Assembly: GCA_913009825.1 (NCBI GenBank) | Contig: CAJVYQ010000012.1 | Location: forward strand, 39,315-103,314 | Reading direction: 5' to 3' | Source of the DNA: an uncultured Deferribacteres bacterium | Lineage (GTDB): Bacteria; Zhuqueibacterota; JdFR-76; DREG01 | DNA length: 64,000 nucleotides | Shown: piece after piece, positions 1-6,419 of the stretch | Layout: each line of letters starts with the position of its first letter | Position numbering within the stretch: the stretch's first letter is position 1 | Translations under genes and position numbers: made by a program | Notes under the pieces: model-generated | What the model saw: the letters and a program-made list of their open reading frames with translations, nothing else | Database searches by the model: none | Told to the model about the DNA's origin: nothing

Positions 1-276
1 TGTTCCGATCATGGCAGTGTGGTGGCCAGAGGCAATGGACAAAAAATAGATAAATATTTAATCGAAGCATCCAGTAAACGGGCAACGATTATTGAGAAGT
101 CCGACTTAGCTGAGTTTTATGATGTCAATCAATATGAAATTCCTTTTGGCCAGGGAAAGATTGTCTTATTGGCCAAAGGTCGGACGTGTTTTTCGACAAA
201 AAATAAAACAGAAATTACACATGGCGGAATTACACTGGATGAACTCATTGTACCATTTATTGAGGTGGAAAATTGA
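1..276 (+). CDS. PglZ-domain protein, C-terminal end (5' truncated by window)
   Basis: Only the last 91 codons are present; the frame is open from base 1. PglZ proteins are alkaline-phosphatase-superfamily proteins found in BREX and related phage-defence systems. Visible here are a metal-binding-type SDHG at residues 2-5 of the fragment, followed by VVARGNG, and the typical PglZ ending THGGITLDELIVPFIEV. The next gene starts on a TTG that overlaps this stop codon (TTGA), so the two are probably translationally coupled. Which BREX-like subtype this belongs to cannot be read without the missing 5' part. The family call is solid, the subtype is not. Confidence 0.75.
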   Translation, partial: CSDHGSVVARGNGQKIDKYLIEASSKRATIIEKSDLAEFYDVNQYEIPFGQGKIVLLAKGRTCFSTKNKTEITHGGITLDELIVPFIEVEN

Positions 277-998
277 TTGGATTGGACAGGCCGGTAAAAC
301 CGGAATGGATATACAAAACGTTAAAAATGGTTAATCCCGGAGAAAACCCATCGGTTTATAATGAACCCTTTGAGCACATTGCTAAAGAACTGGTTGGCAA
401 AGAAGGAAAACGTAAAGTACGCACCATCATTTTTCGTAGCTTTATCTATTCATTTCAAGAGAAAAGAACGGTTATTGAAAATAATATGTTTATTGAATGG
501 GCAAAACAGCACCCATTGGAATATTTGCGTCCGTTGTTTTTAGCTAAGTTGCTAATGGATTATGAAATCACCCGTTTTATTACCAAGAAAATTGAACTAA
601 GCTTTGATCATACCAATCAACTCTCTTCGGCCATTCTTTCGCAAAAAATGATTCAGGAATTTGGTGACCGGGAAGTCGTGCGCCATTCTGTAAATGATTT
701 TCTTAAAACCTTGGTGCATTTTAAAATATTTGAGAAGATAAAATTAAGGGAGTTTCGATTTGTTAAGAAATTTAACCTATCAAATGAACAAGTAAAAGAT
801 TTTTTGTTATTATATGCCCGTGCATTTCTAAAATCCAATTTTGTTGATTTATCAAAAATAGATTTAACTATTTTATATTTTTATGAAGATATTGATTTGA
901 AGAATGTTGCACGAAAGTATCATGTAAACACCTGGGAATACATCAGAGATGTGAATAGAGATATAGTGATGTTAAAAAATAACAATTATATGAAATAA
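273..998 (+). CDS. PglZ-linked helical protein, candidate BrxA (DUF1819)
   Basis: A 241-residue, predominantly alpha-helical basic protein. The TTG start at 273 overlaps the pglZ stop, and an in-frame ATG at about 327 is the alternative. I do not recognise a catalytic motif. Two helical blocks, around residues 80-100 ([20 protein letters not shown]) and 120-150, resemble the layout of BrxA/DUF1819 proteins. In type 3 BREX clusters BrxA is encoded directly after pglZ, as here. The BrxA assignment is therefore inferred from position and general shape. It could instead be another small PglZ partner. Its stop codon is followed 3 bases later by debris of another gene, so the operon ends at a recombination scar. 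Confidence 0.45.
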   Translation: MIGLDRPVKPEWIYKTLKMVNPGENPSVYNEPFEHIAKELVGKEGKRKVRTIIFRSFIYSFQEKRTVIENNMFIEWAKQHPLEYLRPLFLAKLLMDYEITRFITKKIELSFDHTNQLSSAILSQKMIQEFGDREVVRHSVNDFLKTLVHFKIFEKIKLREFRFVKKFNLSNEQVKDFLLLYARAFLKSNFVDLSKIDLTILYFYEDIDLKNVARKYHVNTWEYIRDVNRDIVMLKNNNYMK

Positions 999-1000
999 GC

Positions 1001-1123
1001 GATCAGTGCATCAAAGCGAATATCCCTTTTTTCTTTAAGCAATGGGGTGGAGTGAATAAGAAAAAGAATGGGAGGGAGCTTGAGGGAGTGACCTGGGGGC
1101 AGGCACCGGGAAAAAATATTTAG
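1001..1123 (+). pseudogene. C-terminal fossil of a DUF5131 (phage Gp37/Gp68-like) gene
   Basis: An open frame of 40 codons without a start encodes [20 protein letters not shown] followed by a KKNGRELEG stretch. This is the conserved tail of the DUF5131/Gp37-Gp68 family, a phage- and defence-associated family related to radical-SAM proteins. The rest of the gene is absent. The fragment begins 3 bases after the preceding stop codon, so a deletion or insertion junction lies at about 999. Confidence 0.6.
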
Positions 1124-1261
1124 CATTTGATTTAAATAGAATTGCGATGAAACTTGTTGCCAGACAAAACATCAATAATTGTACAGTATTTCTAAAATCC
1201 ACCTGGGAAAATTTACTTTACCGGGCGAGCTTTATTTATATTTAAATCCTTCTTTTTCCCC

Positions 1262-1291
1262 TTGCATTCGTTCCATATTTCTGCATATATT
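1262..1291 (+). promoter_or_regulatory. Possible sigma-70 promoter of the first abiEi gene
   Basis: TTGCAT at 1262-1267 and TATATT at 1286-1291 are separated by 18 bp. The GTG start codon at 1297 lies only about 6 bases past the -10 box, so the mRNA would be leaderless or nearly so; no Shine-Dalgarno sequence is seen before the GTG. The call rests on sequence pattern only. Confidence 0.3.
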
Positions 1292-1296
1292 CATAA

Positions 1297-1920
1297 GTGC
1301 AGAATAATAGAACGGAGAAAATTATAACGGAAGTTATTCAATATTTTAAACGTAACTACGGCTATGCGTATCTGAAAGATCTGAAAAAAGAGGGCGTGCA
1401 TACGGATACAGTGCGTAAACTTCTAAAAGATGGTATCATTGAAAAAGTAAAACCGGGAGTTTACAAACTTACCGATCTGCCGATGCTTTCCAACCAAAGC
1501 ATGATAGATATTTGCATGGCAATGCCAAAAGCAGTCGTCTGTCTGCATTCCGCGCTATCCTATTATGGCCTGACAACGACGCTGCCTTCTTTAGTGCTGG
1601 TAGCCATTTCCAGAGATTCTAAACCGGTAAAAATTGCATACCCTCCGGTTGAGGTGTTCTATTTTTCCAGGCAAAATTATCGTACGGAAATTGATGAAAT
1701 CCATGAGAAAACCGGGAAATTCAAAATCTACAATATTGAAAAAACAATTATCGATTGTTTCAGATATCGTAATAAACTTGGCGAGGATACGGCATTGGAA
1801 GGTCTAAGAAATTATCTAAAAGGAGAAAATTCTAATATAAATAAATTGTTGAAATATGCAAAAATCGGCAGAATGACGAATATAATAAAACCCTATATTG
1901 AGGCAATGCTAACTCAGTGA
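1297..1920 (+). CDS. AbiEi-family antitoxin / transcriptional regulator
   Basis: 207 residues. The N-terminal winged-helix (about residues 5-60, with GYAYLKDLKKEGVHTDTVRK) is the AbiEi_4-type DNA-binding domain. The middle (MPKAVVCLHSALSYYGL, about 75-95) and the C-terminal part (IYNIEKTIIDCFRYRNKLGE, about 147-166) match AbiEi antitoxins of type IV abortive-infection modules. AbiEi represses its own operon and counters the nucleotidyltransferase toxin AbiEii. The GTG start gives the only frame that includes the whole winged helix. The stop overlaps the GTG of the downstream toxin remnant (GTGA), the usual AbiE arrangement, but that toxin is broken, so this antitoxin is now an orphan. Confidence 0.85.
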   Translation: MQNNRTEKIITEVIQYFKRNYGYAYLKDLKKEGVHTDTVRKLLKDGIIEKVKPGVYKLTDLPMLSNQSMIDICMAMPKAVVCLHSALSYYGLTTTLPSLVLVAISRDSKPVKIAYPPVEVFYFSRQNYRTEIDEIHEKTGKFKIYNIEKTIIDCFRYRNKLGEDTALEGLRNYLKGENSNINKLLKYAKIGRMTNIIKPYIEAMLTQ

Positions 1921-2211
1921 AATCAAAGAATATAAAAAATCTTCCGGCTTTAATAAGGAAACGACTGCTTAATTTGGCAAGAGAGCTTGGTATAGATTTT
2001 AATCGGATATTATTGCTCTATATTCAGGGATGATTCGCACAAACAGGTTTTATGGAAAGCTTTTTTAAGAAAGCTCCATTTAGAAGTTCCCTCTGATTTC
2101 TCAAATATCATATTTCAAATCGCAACTTTTCTCGAGCCGATTACAAATTCAATTATTTCAGAGAATAAATTTTATAAAGTATGGGACCCGTCACTACAGA
2201 AATGGGCATAA
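1917..2211 (+). pseudogene. AbiEii nucleotidyltransferase toxin, internally deleted
   Basis: The N-terminal piece (1917-2033, GTG overlapping the antitoxin stop) encodes MKSKNIKNLPALIRKRLLN and continues LARELGIDFNRILLLYIQG, the standard AbiEii start. It stops at a TGA. From 2029 the +1 frame encodes DSHKQVLWKAFLRKLHLEVP and continues to a TAA at 2209-2211. This matches the C-terminal end of AbiEii, where a Q-x-W-x-A-F block precedes a FLEP helix. The nucleotidyltransferase core between these parts (roughly 180-220 residues) is missing. The sequence therefore records a single large internal deletion joining the two ends out of frame at about 2029-2033. No active toxin can be made. Confidence 0.8.
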
Positions 2212-2451
2212 TCCCATTAAAATGATGGTTTCTCCCCATTTGGAGAGGGTAAAAAATTTTTGCTACTTCATCATTGTGTGTGGGTAATTTGGATAAATCT
2301 ATTACCAATATTTAGTACACTCAATAAAGGCAGGCGCAACAGTTTTTTTCTTTAGTCGCGCTTATATCTTCTTGGCACCATCCTTTCTGTGAAAATGAGA
2401 AAAGAGCGTTTCGAAAACGATCGGAACGATTCATAAATTTACCCACCCCAA
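2212..2451. other. Non-coding gap inside the decayed defence island
   Basis: No supported gene on either strand. A short start-containing frame near 2396 (MRKERFENDRNDS) ends just before the next fragment and may be more debris, but it is too short to assign. Confidence 0.4.
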
Positions 2452-2631
2452 ATGGGAAGGAGCCGAACTCGAATTGAAAAGTTGCTAAGAGAGCTTCATA
2501 ATTATGAGAGGAATTATCTCTATACACTGGCAACCCCAAAAATCGAAATCGATTTGGACGACGGCGTGAAAGTGAATTATTGCAGGTTTGGCAAAGCGCT
2601 TTACCCTATCCCTGAATTGAGAGAGAAATGA
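2452..2631 (+). pseudogene. C-terminal fossil of a PglX/BREX-type adenine methyltransferase
   Basis: A 59-codon frame encodes an ELHNYERNYLYTLAT block followed by IEIDLDDGVKVNYCRFGKAL and ends PIPELREK. The DLDDGVKVNY...FGKAL tail is characteristic of BREX PglX-like and related large N6-adenine methyltransferases. A TAA lies in frame 12 bases upstream of the ATG and nothing further upstream resembles the catalytic domain, so only the tail survives. It supports an ancestral BREX locus here. Confidence 0.65.
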
Positions 2632-2671
2632 AAACCGGAGATCGGAAAAAGAAAACCGAAAAATAGATTAA

Positions 2672-2868
2672 TTTGCGAACCTTAATAAAAAGTTCGATAT
2701 GTAATTCCATAATAAATAAATTATTGTGAAGTAAGTGGGGTTCGCAAAGTTCGGTAGTTCAGAATAAATGCTTTTTATGCTATTTCCGAACCTATAGAGA
2801 AAGTTCGATTGCATATAGTATTGAAATTTATTATATTACCGATAATATAAAGTTCGGAAAGTTCGAAA
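2672..2868. repeat. Double palindromic GTTCG/CGAAC array upstream of fic
   Basis: Two units of 77-78 bp lie 111 bp apart. Unit 1 is bounded by TTTGCGAACC (2672-2681) and its perfect inverse GGTTCGCAAA (2739-2748). Unit 2 is bounded by TTTCCGAACC (2783-2792) and GTTCGGAAA (2852-2860). Each unit also has AAGTTCGAT 8-9 bp after its left arm and a second GTTCG directly after its right arm. The variable base (G in unit 1, C in unit 2) changes together in both arms, so pairing is kept. The array ends 11 bases before the Fic start codon. It could be an operator bound by a dimer, possibly the Fic protein's own C-terminal HTH, or a pair of RNA stems. Confidence 0.6.
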
Positions 2869-2878
2869 GGATTATTTC

Positions 2879-3895
2879 ATGCAAGATATAATAAAAGAAT
2901 TTCAGAAAATAAGAAAACTCAAACCCCAATTTATTTCAGTATTAAATAGTGAATGGTATGCTCTGTTTAAAGATGAGATTCGGAATTCAATCGCCATTGA
3001 AGGTGTGTTTGCCAATCGAAATGACCTATTGGATGTGCTGGAGAAACAAAAAAGAATAAGTGATGAAAAGACTGCCGCCATTCTTGGCTATTTTGAATCC
3101 GCCAGCACAAGCTACGAATATGCAAACAATCTTTATAAAAATAATGAATTCAGACTCAGGTTGTCTGACATTAAACAGATTCACACGCTGTTAATGCGTT
3201 ATGAACAGCAGGTTGGAACATTCAATGGCATTCTGGGAGAATTCCGGAGTGAAGATGTTGAAGTCACTGAATCCAGGTTTACACCTTTGAAAGCTGATTT
3301 CCTGGATAGAGTGATGAAAGTCTATGTCAATTGGCTGAACAGTGAGATTGAAAATGGTAAGAACGAACAAGTAAAACTTTTTGCCGCCAGCCATGTTTTG
3401 TTTGAAACAATTCATCCTTTCAGAGATGGCAACGGCAGGGTTGGTAGAATTTTGCTTTCATTTTTAATGATTGGCCTGGGGTATGCAAATATTGCCATAA
3501 AGGGAATAGCCAAAGCCGCAAGAGAAAAATATTACCATGCGTTGGAAAGCGGTGACGGCCGGTTTGAAGAAATGTTAAGGAAAATTGAAAAAGGAGAATC
3601 GATCACACCTCAAAAAATTAGTTACTATATGGAAAAAAGTAATCTCAGCTTTTTGGAGCAGATGATCAAAGAGGGATTAAACGATTCACTGCAGCGCTTA
3701 AAAATCAATGAGTTGGTGCAATATGATGGTGATGCACTTCTACCGCTAAGAGATGCGGCAAAATATTTTGATTATTCACAGGATTATTTAAGAAATTTGA
3801 TTAATAAAGGCAATCTTGCCGCACAAAAAAAGGGAAAGTTATGGTATGTCCGGGTCAGAGATTTAAGAAATTATATCGACTCAATGAACAAGTGA
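2879..3895 (+). CDS. Fic family protein with autoinhibitory motif and C-terminal HTH
   Basis: 338 residues. Fic proteins usually transfer AMP onto a target hydroxyl. The core motif HPFRDGNGRVGR is at about residues 178-189, complete with catalytic His and the anion-binding GNGR. An N-terminal S-x-x-x-E-G inhibitory motif (SIAIEG, about residues 37-42) places it with class II Fic proteins, in which this Glu blocks ATP. The C-terminal ~55 residues (LRDAAKYFDYSQDYLRNLIN) form an excisionase/MerR-like helix-turn-helix, suggesting DNA binding and self-regulation through the array directly upstream. ATG chosen because the fold begins there. No separate antitoxin gene is adjacent. Target unknown. 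Confidence 0.85.
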   Translation: MQDIIKEFQKIRKLKPQFISVLNSEWYALFKDEIRNSIAIEGVFANRNDLLDVLEKQKRISDEKTAAILGYFESASTSYEYANNLYKNNEFRLRLSDIKQIHTLLMRYEQQVGTFNGILGEFRSEDVEVTESRFTPLKADFLDRVMKVYVNWLNSEIENGKNEQVKLFAASHVLFETIHPFRDGNGRVGRILLSFLMIGLGYANIAIKGIAKAAREKYYHALESGDGRFEEMLRKIEKGESITPQKISYYMEKSNLSFLEQMIKEGLNDSLQRLKINELVQYDGDALLPLRDAAKYFDYSQDYLRNLINKGNLAAQKKGKLWYVRVRDLRNYIDSMNK

Positions 3896-3901
3896 GAGTT
3901 T

Positions 3902-4057
3902 ATGAATATGATTATTGAAACATTAGAGAAACTATTTTAAAAACATCGAATTCTGTTCTGGTATGATGATAAAGCTGAGATGCAGGAAATTTCTAATGAA
4001 ATATTTATTACTCAAATTATCACCTGTGAACCTTTTCACCTTTCAAATCCAGGTTAA
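3902..4057 (+). pseudogene. N-terminal fossil of a BREX PglZ gene with an in-frame stop
   Basis: From an ATG at 3902 the frame reads MNMIIETLEKLF, a TAA at 3938-3940, then KHRILFWYDDKAEMQEISNE and a further ~20 codons to a TAA at 4055-4057. The start helix followed by HRI-x-FWYDDK is the hallmark N-terminus of type A PglZ phosphatase-like proteins. The rest of the gene is missing. It lies 3' to fic and far from the intact PglZ end at 1-276, so it comes from a second pglZ or from a rearranged part of the same locus. Confidence 0.65.
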
Positions 4058-4184
4058 TCACCTTTGATACTACAAGAAAATCTTTAAAAGAATAGATTAA
4101 AATGTAAGAGGAGAAAAAATACTTGCTAAAAGTGCATATACATATTAAAATAGTTATGCAGTTTTAACAAGAAAGGAATATCCG

Positions 4185-4799
4185 TTGCAGCGTGAAGAGA
4201 TAATTAAACTTTTTAGGAAAAATAAGGGATACCTGTCCTCTGCAAATCTGCAAAAATACAAGGTGCATACTTCAATTATTCGGGAAATGGTAGAGCAAGG
4301 TGAGTTGGAGCGCATAAAAAGAGGCATTTACCGATTGACTCCGGAGAATCTGCCACAAGATGAAACCTTTACCTATGATTACTTTGACGCTGTTATGTCC
4401 GTTCCAAAAGGTGTGTTTTGTTTGAGAACAGCCCTTTATTATTACGGACTTACCACATTTAATCTTGCTGGATTTGATATGGCAATACTGCCGACAAACA
4501 GGAATTCAAAAATATTGACGGTTAATGTCCGTTTTTTTCGCTTCCAGGAACCATACTACTCAAATCATATCGAGACAATAAAGACCTCGCTTTTCCCGCT
4601 CAAGATATACAGTCAGGAAAGAACCGTTTGTGATATAATAAGGCTGCGGCATTTAGTCGATGAAGATATTGCTATGGAAGGGTTGAACAACTATATAAAA
4701 AAGTCACAGAAGGATATTAATAAACTTTTTGCCATGGCAAAATTCTGCAAAGTAAGACACATCGTCGAACCAGCGGTTAAAGCGATGACTGGGTTTTAG
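4185..4799 (+). CDS. AbiEi-family antitoxin / regulator (orphan)
   Basis: 204 residues, a divergent paralogue of the product at 1297-1920 with the same layout. A winged helix covers about residues 4-52 (GYLSSANLQKYKVHTSIIRE). The central VPKGVFCLRTALYYYGLTT and a C-terminal YSQERTVCDIIRLRHLVDED follow. The TTG start is preceded by GAAAGGAATAT at a good spacing. One base after the stop, an ATG (4801) opens a 15-codon frame starting MPQKVIKN, which could be the very start of a lost AbiEii toxin. No toxin follows, so this too appears to be an antitoxin without a partner or a stand-alone regulator. Confidence 0.8.
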   Translation: MQREEIIKLFRKNKGYLSSANLQKYKVHTSIIREMVEQGELERIKRGIYRLTPENLPQDETFTYDYFDAVMSVPKGVFCLRTALYYYGLTTFNLAGFDMAILPTNRNSKILTVNVRFFRFQEPYYSNHIETIKTSLFPLKIYSQERTVCDIIRLRHLVDEDIAMEGLNNYIKKSQKDINKLFAMAKFCKVRHIVEPAVKAMTGF

Positions 4800-4937
4800 C
4801 ATGCCCCAAAAGGTCATTAAAAATTATGGTAACATTTTAGTTTTTTGAAAACCCCTGTTTCACTTCTCTTCATTTTTTTTCATAGAAAACTCAGGATAAA
4901 CCTTGTTAAGAGCTGGGAAATGAGAGACTATTATTGC

Positions 4938-5119
4938 GCCCCTTCAGGGCTTCAGAAAATAGCTATGATTTTACCCGGGGCGTTGCCCCGGGCGGAGTTA
5001 TTTCACCCTTTCAGGGTAATAAAAACTTCTATGAATACGCTCTGAAAGAGCAAAATATACCAGCCCGGTGCGGAGCGCGGGGGTTCAAAGTAAAGACATG
5101 TTTTTAGCCCTGAAGGGGC
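4938..5119. repeat. Palindromic intergenic element with 14-bp inverted ends
   Basis: The left end GCCCCTTCAGGGCT (4938-4951) and right end AGCCCTGAAGGGGC (5106-5119) are perfect inverse copies. Inside lies a strong hairpin, CCCGGGGC / GCCCCGGG with a 3-nt loop (4974-4992), plus another CACCCTTTCAGGG block at about 5005. It encodes nothing. It resembles REP/MITE-type intergenic repeats widespread in FCB-group genomes; the transposase that would move it is not in the window. Confidence 0.6.
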
Positions 5120-5357
5120 GAAATAGATTGTAAAAAACAATATCTTTGTGCAACAATGAGTGAGAAATGAATCACCCTTTCATGAAAGAGTAATTTTTTT
5201 TCAAAGAACTAAAGTGCTACAAGATAAAAAAAACTGTTTTGCAAAATTGAAATTTAAAGATTTGAATCTTATTGATCACCAAAAAATAATTTCCGGTGTG
5301 AAGAAATGGCGATTAAGCAATTGTATTTGATGGTTTAATTGAAGGGAGGATATTAAT
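5120..5357. other. AT-rich spacer, nothing recognised
   Basis: No gene, RNA or repeat that I can support. A strong Shine-Dalgarno-like GGGAGG sits at the end, before the micro-frame at 5358. Confidence 0.4.
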
Positions 5358-5396
5358 ATGGGAAAAAAAAAGAGGGATATGAAAATCGAAAAATAA
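5358..5396 (+). other. 12-codon micro-frame with a strong ribosome-binding site
   Basis: GAAGGGAGG at 5341-5349 is followed after 8 bases by ATG and MGKKKRDMKIEK, then TAA. The ribosome-binding site is better than that of most genes here, but the peptide is tiny and has no recognisable relatives. It may be the remaining start of a lost gene or a leader peptide. Low confidence as a gene. Confidence 0.2.
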
Positions 5397-5419
5397 TTCT
5401 ATTCCCTTTCAGAAAAATC

Positions 5420-5448
5420 TTGCAATGCTACTTCAATATTATTATTTT
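5420..5448 (+). promoter_or_regulatory. Probable promoter of tRNA-Arg
   Basis: TTGCAA (5420-5425), a 17-bp spacer and TATTTT (5443-5448). The predicted start, near 5455, lies about 27 bases before the tRNA. The -35 resembles the TTGCAT boxes seen before rimP and before the lipoprotein gene at 43185. Confidence 0.4.
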
Positions 5449-5481
5449 ACTTAGTCATATTTTTACAGTTGCAGAAAATCT

Positions 5482-5555
5482 GCCCCTGTAGCTCAGGTGG
5501 ATAGAGCACTGGTTTCCTAAACCAGGTGTCGCAGGTTCGAATCCTGCCAGGGGTA
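5482..5555 (+). tRNA. tRNA-Arg (anticodon CCT)
   Basis: A 74-nt cloverleaf. The acceptor GCCCCTG pairs with CAGGGGT (first pair G-U), the anticodon stem CTGGT/ACCAG encloses loop TTCCTAA, and the T arm is GCAGG-TTCGAAT-CCTGC. The discriminator is A and CCA is not encoded. The anticodon CCT reads AGG arginine codons. Confidence 0.93.
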
Positions 5556-5618
5556 CTTGGGGTTCGAAAAGTTGAATAATTTTTTTGGAATTAGAGTAAA
5601 CAGGTAAAGGAAAACAAA

Positions 5619-6299
5619 ATGTTACAACCAAAAAAGAAGCTGAAAAGAAAACAGATCAAAGAAGATAAGTTGATGACCAATATAAACAATGCAATCAACT
5701 TTTTTAATGAAAACAGCAAAATAATCACCATGGCGTTATTGGGTGTGGTGATAGTGGTTGTTATCGGTTTCTTTGTTATCAAGAGTAAAAGGGACGCAAA
5801 CATTGCCGCCTCCGGCAGGTTAATTATGGCGATCGACCAATTTCATGCCAACAATTACGATCAGGCAATTCCGCAACTTTTGGATATTACGCAGCGATTT
5901 GACGGCACAGAAAATGCAGGATACGCCTGCTTTTATCTGGCCAATGCCTATTATGCCAAAGGAAATTACACCGAAGCCAAAAAATACTTTAATACCTACA
6001 TTGACGATTATGGTGACAACAAACTGTTTGAAAGCGCCGCTCTGGCAGGGATTGCGGCCTGCTATGCTCAGGAAGGCAACAAAGAACAGGCCGCCAGCTA
6101 CTATCAACAGGCAGCGAAAAAAAACCCGGAATTGTACACCGCAGCAGATTATCTTTTTTCCGCCGCGCAGAATTATGTGGAACTGAACCAGAAAGAAACG
6201 GCAAAACAGTTGTTACAAAAAATTGTGGATGACTATTCGAAATCCGAAAAAACAAACGAAGCAAAATTATTGCTGGCACAATTATCGGCGGAATCCTGA
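5619..6299 (+). CDS. Membrane-anchored TPR protein
   Basis: 226 residues. A basic N-terminus is followed by one hydrophobic segment (about residues 36-53, MALLGVVIVVVIGFFVI) that should anchor the protein in the inner membrane with the rest outside. At least four tetratricopeptide-like helical hairpins follow (for example AGYACFYLANAYYAKGNYTE, about 104-123). The layout is like YfgM/BamD/CpoB-type envelope scaffold proteins, but family membership cannot be fixed by eye. The ATG at 5619 is preceded by AAAGGA; an ATG at 5674 is the alternative. It follows tRNA-Arg without an evident terminator. Confidence 0.75.
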   Translation: MLQPKKKLKRKQIKEDKLMTNINNAINFFNENSKIITMALLGVVIVVVIGFFVIKSKRDANIAASGRLIMAIDQFHANNYDQAIPQLLDITQRFDGTENAGYACFYLANAYYAKGNYTEAKKYFNTYIDDYGDNKLFESAALAGIAACYAQEGNKEQAASYYQQAAKKNPELYTAADYLFSAAQNYVELNQKETAKQLLQKIVDDYSKSEKTNEAKLLLAQLSAES

Positions 6300-6419
6300 T
6301 GCTATTGCTTCAGTTTTTAATTAAGATATGTATTAAAATGGATAAAGCCGGTGATACCGGCTTTTTTCAATTTGGTTGCAAAAAGCGAACTATCATACAA
6401 CTGGATAACGGATTTGAAT

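Noticed and set aside
2321..2539. 72-codon minus-strand frame
   Set aside because: It is antisense to the PglX-type fossil, whose plus-strand reading matches a known family tail.
2672..2868. CRISPR array
   Set aside because: Only two units, with palindromic arms of differing sequence and no regular repeat-spacer pattern; no cas genes are seen.
4845..5045. 66-codon frame after the second abiEi
   Set aside because: It runs into the palindromic element and shows no protein features.
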